A DNA stretch of 64,000 nucleotides from Nephrocerus scutellatus (lineage: Eukaryota; Arthropoda; Insecta; Diptera; Pipunculidae). The position numbers and the translations under genes are program-made. The notes below the pieces were generated by a model. It had not been told where the DNA came from, did not search any database, and saw only the letters and a list, made by a program, of their open reading frames with translations. The stretch is taken from positions 21,935,462-21,999,461 of the forward strand of contig OX352763.1 of NCBI GenBank assembly GCA_947095585.1, read 5' to 3'. Positions within the stretch are counted from its first letter, which is position 1. The number at the start of each line of letters is the position of its first letter. Positions 11,170 through 22,926 of the stretch are shown piece after piece.

Positions 11170-11466
11170 TCTGGAACGCGTTATGGCGGTGAAAAATGGC
11201 TTGTGGTCACGCAACGGAAATGGCGACTTGCTCGTTGACTTTTGTAACGCAAATCCTTTTGTACTGCGGGTTGTATTTTAACATAAGACGTGCAGCAAAA
11301 TCACTGGGGTATCTCCTGATGGTCAAACTGAAATCAAATTGATCATATCATGATACAGCAACGATGGAAAAAGTCAATATGTGCGATGTATGAAAAATGT
11401 AGCGATCATCACCTGGTTCTTATAAGTCTCAAGCTACGAACGGCAGCTGTACAACGGAAGTTTAGG
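11170..11466 (+). mobile_element. Non-LTR endonuclease-domain fragment
   Basis: The plus strand reads AVKNGLWSRNGNGDLLVDFC, then after a frameshift SPDGQTE, and finally SDHHLVLISLKLR about 95 codons later. SDHHLV is the C-terminal catalytic motif of apurinic-type endonucleases of RTE/Jockey elements. The spacing from the N-terminal GD.NG block is right. Frameshifts make it non-functional. It lies immediately downstream of the Gypsy remnant. Confidence 0.75.
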
Positions 11467-11609
11467 ATAGTGGTACAAAATTCAATACGAATGCTTTAAA
11501 TCATTCTAATATGTCGTAATTTTATAACCACACTTAACGACAGAGAATAGACGGTCTCGCAGAAAACGCTACAAAAGAGGATACTAGAGAATTTTACATT
11601 AGATCCAAA

Positions 11610-11803
11610 GAAGCTGTCTTGGAAAAAAAAAAAGACTCTTCAAAAAACTCCACAAGGTACCGCAAAAGACCAAAATATTCGCAGAAGACGCCTAAAAGAC
11701 TCCTAAAAAATGACCCTCAAAGACCACCAAAAGACTTTCTAAAAACCCTCAAAATACCCTCAAAATATTCCCAAAAGACCACCATAATACACCCAAAAGG
11801 CCA
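11610..11803 (+). repeat. Degenerate CAAAAGACC-type satellite
   Basis: About 190 bp of poorly phased short units of the form CNAAAAGACC/CCNAAAAGAC (such as CCAAAAGACT and CCCAAAAGACC), with a period near 9-12 bases. An opposite-strand array with the same unit lies at 48893-49085. No coding meaning is assigned; an open frame through it is lysine/proline-rich only because of the repeat. Confidence 0.75.
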
Positions 11804-11804
11804 T

Positions 11805-12210
11805 ACCGAATTTCATACAAATCGGTTGAGAAGTGGTTTAGTTCCCAAAACTCCAGACCCTAATGACCACATCCTAGAATTTCCATAGGAACAATTCAAC
11901 AGTTCGTATAGTCGCGTCTTAGTCTTACAGAAATTCCAGAAATGGCTTAGTTCCCGAAATTCTAGCCCCTAATGACCATATCCTAGAATTTCCATAGGAA
12001 CAAGTCTTATAGACGCATCTTAGTCCTACATATCGAATTTCATAGAAATCGCTTAGTTCTAGAAATTCCAGAAATGGCTTAGTTCCCGAAATTCCTGTCC
12101 CTAATGATCGTGTTTCCATAGGAAAAGTCTTATAGTCGCATCATCGCTTAGTTCCCGAAATTCCACAAATGGTTTAGTTTCCGAAATTCCAGTCCCTTCC
12201 CTAAGAGCCT
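11805..12210 (+). repeat. Tandem repeat of about 110 bp, four degenerate units
   Basis: The phrase TGGTTTAGTTCCC/TGGCTTAGTTCCCGAAATTC recurs at 11834, 11943, 12074 and 12170, so spacing is 109, 131 and 96 bp. It is followed in three units by CCCTAATGA and CCATAGGAA. It begins with ATACCGAATTTCATACAAAT, a motif common at edges of insect repeats. Confidence 0.8.
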
Positions 12211-12289
12211 AATTTCGATAATTTCTAAGCATAAACTAAAATATACTTAAGTTGGTTTAAGCTTATGTCAAAATCGAAACCAAAAGCTC

Positions 12290-12420
12290 GGCTAAGTTCT
12301 TTTAAATTCTCTATACTAACTTCGTGTTCCCGTGGGCACCTCGGACCTCAGGGGCGACGGGTGCCCATATATATATTTTTTAAAAATTTACCCGATTTAC
12401 TTCAAATGTGTCTCCAAATT
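12290..12420 (-). repeat. Family A fragment
   Basis: The reverse complement matches the family A tail and part of one unit: TTCTCTATACTAACTTCGTG, then CCGTGGGCACCTCGGACCTC and a T/A-rich stretch ending at CCCGATTT. Opposite orientation to the 4.1-kb copy. Confidence 0.7.
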
Positions 12421-12554
12421 TTAATTTAAAACAAATTTATTTTGTTAAACTACAGCGGCTGTCAAATTTCCGTACGTAATGGCTTATTTCGTTAGAACCT
12501 TGTTTACGTGCTCACATAACTTAAAGCAATTAAAAACGAACAAAATAACATTAT

Positions 12555-12895
12555 GGAGTTATGGGCCGTGTTTTTTTATGTCGGAGAAATCCGAGAAATC
12601 CAAGTTCCGAGATATCCGATAAATCCTGTCCTGAGCTGTCAGATTGCCAGATCAAAATATTATCTGCTTTTTTTAATATCAGAGAAAAGTTCATTTCTCA
12701 CATGAATGCTCCATAGTTGTCGACATGTCTCATTTTTTTTCAGGGTAAAAATACTATATCTGAGAATTATCGGAGCGTAAAAATAAACACAGAGAAAAAA
12801 GTTTTCTCGGAGAACGAAAAAACACAGATCTGATTAGTGACTGTTAAATTATCTCTCCGAGTACTTCGACAAAAAAAAAACACAGCCATAGTTGC
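12555..12895. mobile_element. Possible MITE with imperfect inverted ends
   Basis: The left end has TATGGGCCGTGTTTTTTTAT and, beyond it, TGTCGGAGAAA. The right end, reverse complemented, reads TATGGCTGTGTTTTTTTTTT followed by GTCGAAG. About 25 bp of imperfect inverted similarity delimit about 335 bp of non-coding AT-rich DNA that contains internal GAGAAATCCGAGA repeats. No second copy was recognised in the window. Confidence 0.45.
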
Positions 12896-12899
12896 GGTA

Positions 12900-14928
12900 T
12901 AGGTGCAATTTCTATCACATTTCATTTCAGTTCACATAAACTAACCAAGGTATGAATTATAACAATCATTAAGCAAGTTAAGCAAGCATTAGCGACTTTG
13001 CGAACACACAGAAAGTGTATTTGTGTAGTTATAGTGGAGTTAAACTGTTCATTAAGTTTTGGTACACTTTCCCGAGCATTTCAGCGGTTACGGTCGTTTT
13101 TTACATACGTAGATTTCACATATGTCATTTGTGTACGAAAAACTAAGAAAAATTTTTATATAGGAAAAAGTTAATTAACATTTGTTGTAATTTGGGAAAC
13201 ATAGAAATGCATTTGGTTTAATTTTGACAGTAACTCACGCGAATGTCAATAATCAGCTATTGAAGATTTCTCACATAGTTGCTCGTTGAATGTTGACATA
13301 CAAGTAGAAATAACTTTTATTTTAATAAAAACAAAAATTTCTTAAATTAAAAACAATTTGTATAATAGACTATTAATTACAATACTTAAATTTTAATAAT
13401 TTTATGACTTTAATTATTTGAGATACGGTATGGCATGTTTCAAATACTAAAGTACGCATAACTTAAGAATACTTAAATAATCTATTATTTCGTCGTAGTA
13501 TTAAATTATTTGAAACAAATATTTTCATAAAAGTAATACGATAATAATATGCTTTTGTTATTACTAAAATAACAATTCAAACAAAAAACTTTTGAAATTT
13601 TTGTGAAACTAACAATACGTAAAGCTCACGATAAAGAAAACCATACATAGATTGCTGTCACCGTAGCCAGAGAATAGACAGCTGTTTGCCGTAACTTCTC
13701 TATATGTCTTTCTCTTACAAACGTCATACACCGCAGTAATAAATTATCGTTATTATCCTTCTCTCACACATGCCCCTTTGAAGAACTTCAACTGATGTTT
13801 TGTGTTATTTCATTGTGAATGTGAAAAATTTGTGCGGTTCATCGTCGTGGTATTTATTGTTTGTTATTTTTAATTTAAACGTCCAATAACTAGTCGACTA
13901 AAATAGAATTAAATTCTTGGTAAGTTGTTGCGCTTATCATTTTCGTTAAAATATTTATAAAGTTGGTGGTCAAATCCGCTGAAATGCATGTCGTAAATTC
14001 TGTCGGTGGTAAAAATCGAAAACTGGAATCCATTTTGAAACTTCAACGAGAAAATAAGACGTTCGAATAAAAGAGCGATATTCGGCAATAATTGAGTTAA
14101 AGTGCAATTTTCATTTGCTGTTATGATTTTAATTTAATTTCCTAGTTTATATTATTTTTTTGTAGTCTCAAGCGTCACCATTTAACTAACAAGCAGGGCG
14201 GCAGCAACAAATCAATAAATTTTTGCTGCCTCACATGTCACACGCACTGTGTTTGACACTTTTCGTGTGGCACCGCTTTGGTAATTTCAATAATAAATTT
14301 AATTATTATTGCTTTCACTAAATTTGTTGTAAAATCATTGTTCAGTGTCAAAATGAGACTTTCCAGTCATATAAATTGGCCATCGGAACGAACTTCTTTG
14401 TCTAGCTGCAAAAACGCCTGGGGTGGTCGTTAAACGTCAGCGCTGTGTTAGCAAATCACGTTTTGTTTGTCCATGGCTAGAACAGAAAAACGAGCTAAAT
14501 GCAAAACAATATGTTAGAAAATTTGCTCATTTCAATGAAAAATATTGCCTTGTTTGGATGTGAATGTAAATTGTTTCATAGCTAAATTATTTATTTAAAT
14601 ATTCAATGTTGTGTAATTAACAAATTACCCTTTTTTCTGAATATTACTGTGCTGTGTTTCTGAGGTTAATTACTAGAGATGCCAACAGTCTAATGTTACA
14701 TTAGTACATATTGTCGTACCGGTATTATTTCCATGTGTGAAATACTAAAATTGACAGGAGGTAGAAAAATACATTTTTTAAAAATGCACGTAGCGCGTTT
14801 CAGCTATAGAAACCTTTATTTTTTCAGTAACTTTGGCATCCATTTACACATTGGCGATTTATCTTTTTCTTCTGATATCATTCATTCTATAAAACCAGTC
14901 AAAGTAACGCGAGGCCGTTTTAACTTGA
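12900..14928. other. Gene-free AT-rich stretch with one candidate splice donor
   Basis: No coding region recognised. At 13920-13921 a good donor (TTCTTG|GTAAGTTG) follows a moderately GC-richer stretch (about 13620-13919) that could be a non-coding first exon of bendless, whose acceptor is at 23204. That would make a 9.3-kb intron. Only RNA data can decide. Confidence 0.25.
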
Positions 14929-15370
14929 TTTTACATACTAAAAGGAAGTATAGTAATCATTAAAAATTTCGAACTTGGCATTTTTGCAGACTTAATCATT
15001 ACCGTATCTCCTGAGTCAGAAAAACCGAAAATAAAAAACTGTCTGTCTGTCTATGTCCAAAATACAGCCAAGACCGCGGCTGAACTTATCGGGTTGAAAA
15101 TTCTTATTTAAGCTTTTTTCTTAAATTGTGAGGGCCCGATGATTTTGACGGAAATCTGACAACCGGAAGTGACTTAGACAGTTTTTCAAATTTTTTGTAA
15201 ATAACTCAAAAAGTATAGCACTTAGAAAAAATCCGTTAAGTGCAAAAGAAATTAAAAAAAAAACAATATAAATAAAAAAATAATAATATAATAATAATGG
15301 ACATTTACTTAAGATTCCAGGCCCGACCGTAGAAGAAAGTTGTATTGTGGCCACACCTTCATTTTTTAAG
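14929..15370 (+). repeat. Dispersed repeat family B, copy 1
   Basis: About 440 bp that align along their whole length with 22483-22926 in the same orientation. Shared words include ACCGTATCTCCTGAGTCAGA, GATTTTGACGGAAATCTGAC and AAATAACTCAAAAAGTA. There are many A/T tracts and no coding capacity. Copies differ by small indels, so they are old. Confidence 0.85.
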
Positions 15371-15467
15371 ACATTTTTAATGCAAATTATTGGCAGGTCG
15401 GGGAATGTTAAAGGCTATAGTACACCCCTATAGTACACCATGTGTACGGGTAGCGAACCGCACGGGA

Positions 15468-15560
15468 ACAGCTAGTTGGCTGACTGATGGAATCTTGTTA
15501 TAAATTTTTAATCCACTTCCTAAAGCCAGATTTTATTCAAAAGTTCGCGCACGAGCAACG
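15468..15560 (-). repeat. Family A fragment
   Basis: Contains TTTAATCCACTTCCTAAAGC followed by AGATTTTATTCAAA, the reverse complement of the family A tail. Aligns with 21940-22030 and 39690-39760. Confidence 0.7.
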
Positions 15561-16760
15561 TTTGAAAAAAAAAATTACTGACAATTTTCCTTATAGAACT
15601 TAAGGCATTTATGCTTTGATGTATTCTCGTTGAGTTCAGCGAGCGCGTCCATATAAATTTCTTATAATCATTGTCTATGCTCTGAGGATATTTTGTTTTA
15701 TAATTGATTGTTTATTAAATTGTAACTGATTACAGTTTATACTTTTTTAGCCATAAATATAGGTATATAATTTTGGCAAAGATTTGCTTAAAAATGATTT
15801 TGAAAAATAAAATTATTTTCCGAAATAAAAAAAATTATGGTAACACTACACTAGCTCGTCGCTCCATGCACATGAACTATGGCGAAAATTTTTTGAGCAT
15901 TTCAGTTAGCGTACATTGTCGATTCCTTTAGTAATCTTGTGTACTTTTGCTTTTATGTTAGAAAAAAACAAAAATTATTTTAAAGCCCTTTGATAGAGAA
16001 ATGATTAGTTTCTGCCATTTCGTCAGAATAAATTGTTTATTAATTTGTCGGTAGTTTGTTCACCAAATTTTAATGTTTTCCTCCAAATTTTCAATGTTTT
16101 TCTCCACAATTCTTAATGTTTTTCGGTACAGTGAACTCCTTTTCATTTGAATATCTAGTCAGGTTACTAGCGAATTAACATTTTGCCATTGTCGTTACGA
16201 TGTGAGATAGTTGTGCGTTGATTAGACTCCTCTTTCCTCTACAATGTCACGTAATATGAGTCATTAAGAGCCATTGCACATTGCAGAGCACTGTTATGGC
16301 ATAACCAAGGTTTTTTCTATTAAATTTGTTCTTTTGTTTCTTTATTCTTTTTATTCTAATATTGTATTCAATCAATGCGTATGGTGGAAGAAAAAAAACG
16401 AACCGATTAATAATTGTTCGGTATTCCGGCTTCCAGCTGGCACATTATTGATTTTCTTAATAGAATTTGGTAGCAATGAGAGGATATGTATGCAATTAAA
16501 GCACCATACGAAATTTGTCTATAGTAGATGTTTTAAGGTTCTTGGATGTCTCTTTTAAAATGCTTTTATATTAACTTGTCTGTGTCTTTCTGTCGGTTTA
16601 TTTCCAACATGTCATCACAGGAATAAAAATTTAAGGTTACAGTTGTTTTGCCGATTTTTTAATACATATATGTATTGTTTTTTTACAGGCAAGGTTATCA
16701 GTCTCGGTTCTTAGCTAAATAACTTCGGCGGTAGCTAGACTGCATTTTCCAAATCAAATT
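15561..16760. other. Gene-free AT-rich stretch
   Basis: No recognisable gene. Contains the duplicated phrase CTCCAAATTTT(C/T)AATGTTTT near 16075-16125. A 94-codon open frame at about 16274-16558 has no family likeness and is probably chance. Confidence 0.45.
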
Positions 16761-16762
16761 CT

Positions 16763-17112
16763 GAACTTGTCCTCTTTACTAGGAAATACAAAATCCCACA
16801 TGTTGACCCTCCTTCTATTAAAGGTACAAGCTTAACATTCTACGAAAAAGTATTTTGGATAGGAAGCTTAGCTGGAAACCTAACATACAAGAAAGAGTTC
16901 GAAAAGCCACAGTGGCACTCTTCTCATGCAAAAAGCCATTGGTAGCTGATGGAGTCTTCAACCCCATATAACTCATTGGCTATATACAGCGGTAGTAAGA
17001 CTTCCTCTTCTATACGGTGTGACTGTATGGTGCACTGCCTTTAATAAGAAAGTAAATCTTGAAAAATTAAACAAAGTCCAAAGATCAGGTAGTGAGCGGA
17101 GCACTTCGTACA
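16763..17112 (+). mobile_element. Loa-like RT C-terminal fragment, degraded
   Basis: The plus strand aligns with the better-preserved element at 29230-29570. Both have SELVLFT/TELVFFTTKYKIPH, DPPSIKG, and later the sequence around ACAAGAAAGAGTTCG and ACTCATTGGCTATAT. Deletions break the frame after FYEK and again after the KKAI-like segment. It belongs to the same lineage as the 28.5-30.7 kb element, which is how the family was recognised. Upstream and downstream parts are missing. Confidence 0.8.
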
Positions 17113-17573
17113 ACCCATTCCGATGCCAAAAACTTTCACTACTAATGTATTCTGCTGTGCGAGTGACTACACACACCCGTGTATGTATATTTAGTTGTTA
17201 TTCAGTCTAAAGACTAATTTATCTTAAAAGCCTAATAGTATGCAATGTAAATGTAGGTCTTTCATTCATAAGCGATAGGTCTTTCAGTCACAATGTAATG
17301 TATATAGTATTTTTTACAGTTTCCTCACGAGTAGTAACTCCTATTAATGAAAAAATTACGCCATCACAAGCCGAGCGCTAACCAATTGTTTTAAAACTAG
17401 TCCCATTCAATTTTGACTGGTAGAAGCCGAGATATACGACACGACAAACAAACGGTACAAACGTACACACGTTCGCTGAAAAAATTTTCATGTCCTCTGA
17501 ATATAAGCTTCGCCTTTCGGGCTCGCAATTCAGTAGCTAATCTGCACCGTCAGACAGGATATATTATATTAGA

Positions 17574-17859
17574 TAACGAGCGAAGAAAGTTAAGTTATCG
17601 TGCGAGCTAGAAGCAATCTAACAAGCACGATGAGCACTTTTCTTCGAGTAATATACGCTATTTTTCGCCACGACCAAAACCGGTTTATCTGCTAAACCTG
17701 TTATGCGCAATGCAAAATTACTCTGGGAATGTGTGTTTGCTGTGACTGCAATAAATAACAAAATTATTTTATATGTTAACTCACTAGTGTGTATTACGGC
17801 TACTTTTGAGGCTAGGTTATAGTGTATGAAACAGTCGCTTTCACATGGGCGTGTGAAAA
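17574..17859 (-). repeat. Dispersed repeat family C, minus copy
   Basis: The reverse complement aligns over about 280 bp with the plus copy at 32653-32902. Shared words are TTTTCACACGC, TTTGCATTGCGCATAAC, AACCGGTTT and GCTCATCGTGCT. It contains an 8-bp near-palindrome AAACCGGTTT. Non-coding, small and present twice, it fits a MITE or SINE-like element. Confidence 0.8.
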
Positions 17860-19908
17860 GACAATAATTAATTGAACGCCAGAAATTGCCGATTGATTGC
17901 AAAATAATACTTTTAAAGTCAAATCAGTTGACAGCTCGGCAAACTCTTCCTGTGCTTTTATTCAAAGATGGTACAAAGCTTCTGGTTTTGTCGTTAATGG
18001 CTGTACTATATATTCGTGGTTTGAAATATCAAATTCGGATGGAAAATATTTATGTTAAATTGAATCCCAAGTGCCAAAAGATCTAGAGACGACAATTATA
18101 ACTTTTTAAGAGCGTTACTTTTTATAAGCTTTCTTACAGTTACAACCTCTTTCAAAACTTTATCCGGGGATTTTTTTTTAGCTTCTAATGCTTTCCTATG
18201 AATCACACAATGTGTGAATTTATATATCTAAAGTTTTGGACAGAAGTCCATTTAAATTTTCCGTTATTGCAGCCGCACAGTCCCTGTGAAGGCAAATTTC
18301 CCAAATCCCCAATAAAATATCATGCGACTCCTAGCTTAACTACCACTGGTCTATCTAGTCTACGGTAGTAATGTCTTAATGTGCAAACGTAGTGCTAAGG
18401 TTACGGCCACTAGCTTACGAACGCCGAACTTGGCTGGGCTGCTCGTCCTTTTATACCATCCCAATCGGTTGGCATTTACTTCCACAACTGTGGAATATTG
18501 GTTTTGTGACAAATCTGACCTGGACTGTTTCTTTGGAACATACCTTCTCTGGTGAATGTTTCAATTCACTTACTATCGTTCAACTTGATAGAACAGGTTA
18601 GTTATCGTCATCACCAACCTAAGGAACACTACTCGTTTCGCATGTGTCACTTTCAAAATGAAAGTAACTTTTTATGTACGCAAAATTTAAAGCTTCAATA
18701 AAGAAAACTCCAATGCATTCTGCATAACAGTTAAAGCGAATAAGTTAATGTTTGTCCCGACTGGTTTATAATTTTCCGCCGTTTTCCAGACACCACTCAC
18801 CACCAATTCAACCGCACCCCACATCCGCACATGCTTCAAGAAAAGAAACTTTATTTCAAGGACGACATTTTCTAAGACGGTTTCCTTTTCGTTAGATAAG
18901 GAAGCACGTCGAACTCTGCATTAGTTTTTTTTCATTTTTTTTTTCTCAAATAAATTTCCATCTCCAAGAACGAAGAAGGAACTGCTGATCTAATTTCTGG
19001 TAGTTTTGCTTCCTTTATTGATGCATTTGCTGTATGGGTGTGCGAGCGTGTAGGTTTAAAATGTATTCGTCCTTACTCATTACTCAGCTTTCAACTTAAT
19101 TCCATAACAGGAACCGGTTTTGTGCCTGGACTGTGTAATTAAAATGTTTTCTCACTTTTTCGTGGTATATTTCATTGCCTAAACCGAGGCTAAACAACAA
19201 TAATTATAGCAATTATAAAAGTTTTTGTTGTTATTTAGTGGGAATGCATTTTAGTTTCACTTACATTGTCTCGTCTGGATCAGAATCAGGAAACCCACTA
19301 AACTCAAGCTCGGTCGTCCCCTTTTCCACACAAGTTTTGTCGGTCGTTTGTCAAGTGGAGTCTTGTGTTAACCTCTCCCCCACCCCAAGAACTTTGTCGT
19401 TATTTGTACTCCTTTTATGGGAAACTTTTTAAATGCATTTTAAGCGATTGCTGCTGCAAAGCTGTTGCTTCTTGTATTGCTGACGGGGATGGTTCCTGCT
19501 TTGTCTGTTTTCTTTGTTCTTTATAAGTGAGTGATACCAAAACTTTGTCCCACTCATGAAATAGAGAGCACGAACAGAGAAGAGTTTTTCCGGGGAATAC
19601 AACACTAATTGCCCCTGAAATTTAATTTCGGGATAAATTATTTTGTGGGAGAATGAGGTGGTGGGACGATTAAAGGAGTGGTGCAGCTAAAAGCTTTTAT
19701 ATCACTATTAACTTCTTTAACCACTGTTTTCTCTTCTAGGGGAAAAACGTGGAAATTCTTTGAGATTAAGTTTTGGTGCAATTCAATTGTGAAGGCGAAG
19801 CGCACAACACACAAGAAGATCTGTTTGATGTTACCTACCTGTTCTATATGAACGTTCTTTTTTTTCAGTGTAATTTTCTCAGCAAATCCCTGGTCTACTT
19901 TTACTTTC
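17860..19908. other. About 2 kb without recognisable genes
   Basis: No coding region recognised. Contains T-rich tracts (near 18170 and 18920) and no clear repeat pair. Confidence 0.45.
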
Positions 19909-19983
19909 AAGTCGAATTTATTCATCATCATATTTGGCTCTACAACAGGGGTCCGGTCCTGGCCTCCCGAAGTCGAATTTATT
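19909..19983 (-). mobile_element. RTE-like micro-insertion with perfect 14-bp target duplication
   Basis: AAGTCGAATTTATT occurs at 19909-19922 and again, identically, at 19970-19983. Between them lie only 47 bp, which are exactly the last bases of the RTE-like family (GGGAGGCCAGGACCGG through GAGCCAAATATGATGATG on the minus strand). This is a severely 5'-truncated insertion made by target-primed reverse transcription. It fixes the 3' end of the family at the ATG-repeat tail. Confidence 0.9.
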
Positions 19984-20216
19984 AAGTTTTCTCAATTTCT
20001 TTTATATAACAAACATATCCTTATTCTTGCTGAGTTTGATCCTTATGTGAAGAAAAGATAAGGATTTCTATCAAATATCATTGAGGAGTACATATTTAAC
20101 GTTCTTTTTACTTACGTATTACTTTTAATGGCAAAATTTCTATAAACTCATACTGATTGACGTTGACATTATGTCAAACAATCCCTACTTAACCTTTTTG
20201 TTAGGAACGGTCAAGA

Positions 20217-20580
20217 ATATCTTCACACGACTTCGATAGAGTCCATGCCTTGTCGCTATAGAGTAGGACTGGGATGATTAAGGTTTTATACAGGGTATTC
20301 TTAGTAGTCCGGGAGGCCTTCTTCTTTTTATCCCAAAGAAACAGCGTCATATAGCAGGACATGTACGATTAAATACACGGTCGCATGGTCTTCTTAGTTG
20401 TGGCTTTACTACTCAATAGTCTTTTTAGGCCAAAGAAACAGTGCCATAGAGCAGGACAGGGACGATTAAGGTATTATACAGGGTCTTCTTAGTGGTTCGA
20501 GATGGGGCTTTACTACTTAATGGTCTTATTAGTCCAAAGTAACAGCGCTATAGAGCAGGACAGCTGATATGTTTGAGGGC
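20217..20580 (-). mobile_element. RT C-terminal fragment expanded as about four tandem units
   Basis: The minus strand near 20217-20300 reads LYKTLIIPVLLYSDKAWTLS, the conserved thumb/C-terminal segment of a CR1/RTE-type polymerase. Three further copies of the LY.TLIVPVLLYG segment occur near 20345, 20443 and 20547, with spacing of about 90-104 bp. The units have diverged and carry stops. It looks like local tandem amplification of one dead retrotransposon piece. Confidence 0.7.
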
Positions 20581-21263
20581 AAGCCCTCCGAAGGGTTTCT
20601 ACACCTAAGAAGGGAAATCTCAACCTATCGAGGTTTTCTGGATTTCGAGATGGAGTCCTGTAAGGCCCGCTAGAGTCTCGAAACCAAGCAAGGGGATTCT
20701 GAAAGAACTGGGCTCAGCTGATTATAGCGCTCACCAACGTTGTCCCGTATCCTGTCGCCAAAATTCCTCCATCGTTGTCCTCGTTATCAAGTTTTGGTGT
20801 TGGATATTTCACGTTTAGACTCCTGTCTGAGATGTTCACTTCTCCCGTCTTTTTAATGTTGTTGTCGGCGCAGTTGGTATTCTACTTGCAGTGTTTCCTC
20901 AGTGTTCTTCCTGTGATGTTCACTAGTTCACTTGTGTTACTGTTGTTGCCGATGCCTTCGATGTGAACCCTGTCACTGATCTCGCAAAAAAGAGTTCAAT
21001 TCTTCTTGCGTCTCTACCTTTATATGCTCTGCCCCTTGGTGAACTTTGCAGCTTCACTCAGCTCCCTCGTATTGCTGTTGTTTCTCTTTCGGTTGTGCAT
21101 CGTTGATCGTTTGGAAATTTTCCATTCCACATTTTGCCACTTCCGTACTTCGCTTGTGCGCGCGGTGCATTGTATATGCTAGATTTTGCTTCTATGCGTT
21201 GGTTGTTGCTATGCTGCATTTTTCTCTACGTGTGCATGGTGGGTGTAAGACAAAAATTGACGC
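20581..21263. other. Unassigned interior, probably retrotransposon-derived
   Basis: This lies between an RT C-terminal array and an endonuclease fragment on the same (minus) strand, so it may be the decayed middle of one element. No conserved polymerase motif could be read. Confidence 0.3.
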
Positions 21264-21720
21264 TCAAATTTTCTTCATTACACCATCCAAGGACTTGGTC
21301 AAACTGTTCCCAACCTTAACATTGACCGAGCAGTGAGAATATCGTCGTCCTGCACAGTCGAACGAGTTTGGTAGGGTTGCCAAATCTAGACATGACTTAG
21401 TTTGGCTCGTCTCTATAATAATGCTGTCATATGCGGCGTGAGTTTCGATTTGCACTTTTCCAGATGGGATGTCGTGTACGCTGTGTTTTACGACAATGTT
21501 ACCAAATATGTCCTCCATCCCAATTTTGGTATTAAAATCACCTAACATAACCTTAGTGGCGTATTTTGGGTACAGCTGGTAAGTTTTGTCGAGGAGCTCG
21601 TAGAAAAAACCCTTAGTGGTGCCGGCTATTTGTCCTTTCTAGGTGCATGAGCATGAGCTTAAGATTTCTTGCCTAAGTCTGCCGCTTGCAACAATAACGT
21701 ATCCGAATAAACGCTGTTTT
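21264..21720 (-). mobile_element. RTE-type endonuclease-domain fragment
   Basis: The minus strand reads FYELLDKTYQLYPKYATKV directly followed by MLGDFNTKIGMEDIFG. The block GDFN.K.G is the catalytic motif of the APE-type endonuclease in RTE/Jockey elements, here followed by HSVHDI as in fly RTE copies. The frame continues for 94 codons from the methionine. Upstream residues are frame-shifted, and no SDHH motif follows. Confidence 0.8.
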
Positions 21721-21889
21721 TGTTCTAGCAGTCACCTTATTATCCAGACATATATCCAGACAGACTGCCAAATACACATCTGCTTGTAACTCACTTTTTT
21801 TTGTCGTAAATAAGGGCGTTTAGCTTCTATCATAGCGCAAACTATTTATCCTTTAGTTCGAACTTTTGTCAAAATTGGAACTCTGTAAT

Positions 21890-22160
21890 TTGAACTTTTT
21901 CCTGGCTCTTTTTTTAAATTCTTTATTCTAATTTCGCGTCGGAGTCTGTCGGTGGCTGACTGGCAGATGTAATCTTGTGAGCAATTTTAAACCCACTTCC
22001 TAAAACTCGATTTTATTCAAACTTTGCACACATGTGGTATATTCGATGACAAGACTTTCTATTAAAATAGGAAAGGTATTGGGTCAGAGAGGCGAGAGGC
22101 TCCATATAAGTTTAAATTTTATACACATGTGTATATCCGATGACCGGGATAGGAGCTCCC
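21890..22160 (-). repeat. Family A fragment, long
   Basis: Matches the family A tail and two units in reverse: TTCTTTATTCTAATTTCGCG, AAACCCACTTCCTAAAACTC, and ACACATGTG followed by CATATAAATTTT twice (about 22100 and 22165). Confidence 0.75.
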
Positions 22161-22164
22161 ATAT

Positions 22165-22480
22165 AAATTTTTTAATTTTTAAATTTATTTTTTATATTGT
22201 TTTAAAATTGTGTTTTTTTTTTAATTTATTTTTTTATTACATTTTTTTTTCGCAATTTTTCATAATTTATTTTATAATTTGTTTTATTTTATAATTTGGT
22301 ATTTTTATATTGTTTTTTGTTATAATTTTTTTTGCTTACAATTTGTTATTTTATTTGTTGATAATTTGTTATTTTATTTGTTTACAATATGTTTTGTATT
22401 TTTTTTGCAATTTGTTTTATTTTGTATATTTTTTTTTTCTTATTTTTTTATAATTTGTTTGTCTTTTATAATTTTTACTT
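22165..22480. repeat. T-rich low-complexity tract
   Basis: About 310 bp of T runs broken by ATAATTTG and TTTTATTTG units, imperfectly periodic. Open frames through it are phenylalanine/isoleucine-rich artefacts. It sits between family A and family B. Confidence 0.8.
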
Positions 22481-22482
22481 TT

Positions 22483-22926
22483 TTTACATAGTAAAAGGAA
22501 GTATGTATAGTAATCATGAAAGTTTTCGAACTCGGTATTTTTGCAGTTTTACCCATTACCGTATCTCCTGAGTCAGAAAAAGAGAAAATAAAAAAAACTC
22601 TGTCTGTCGTATGTCTGTGTCCACTCTACAGTCCAGACGGCTGAACTTATCGGGAAGAAAAATTTATTCATATTTAAGCTTTTTACATTAATTGTGAAGG
22701 GCCAGATGATTTTGACGGAAATCTGACAGTCGGAAGTTACAGTTTACTTAGACAGTTTTTCGAGTTTTTGCAAATAACTCAAAAAGTAATGCACTTAGAA
22801 GTCTGGTAATTGCAAAAAAAAATTTAAACAAAAAAATTAAAAAAAAATTTAATATACATTTACTGTAGATTCCGGCCCCGTCCGTAAAAGAAAGTCGTGT
22901 TGTGCACGCACCTCCATTTTTTTTTA
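22483..22926 (+). repeat. Dispersed repeat family B, copy 2
   Basis: Aligns with 14929-15370 in the same orientation over about 440 bp, including the GTAAAAGGAAGTAT start, CCGTATCTCCTGAGTCAGAA and the T-run at the end. See copy 1. Confidence 0.85.

Noticed and set aside
22034..22571. Phe/Ile-rich membrane-protein-like frames
   Set aside because: Produced by a T-rich low-complexity tract next to repeat families A and B.
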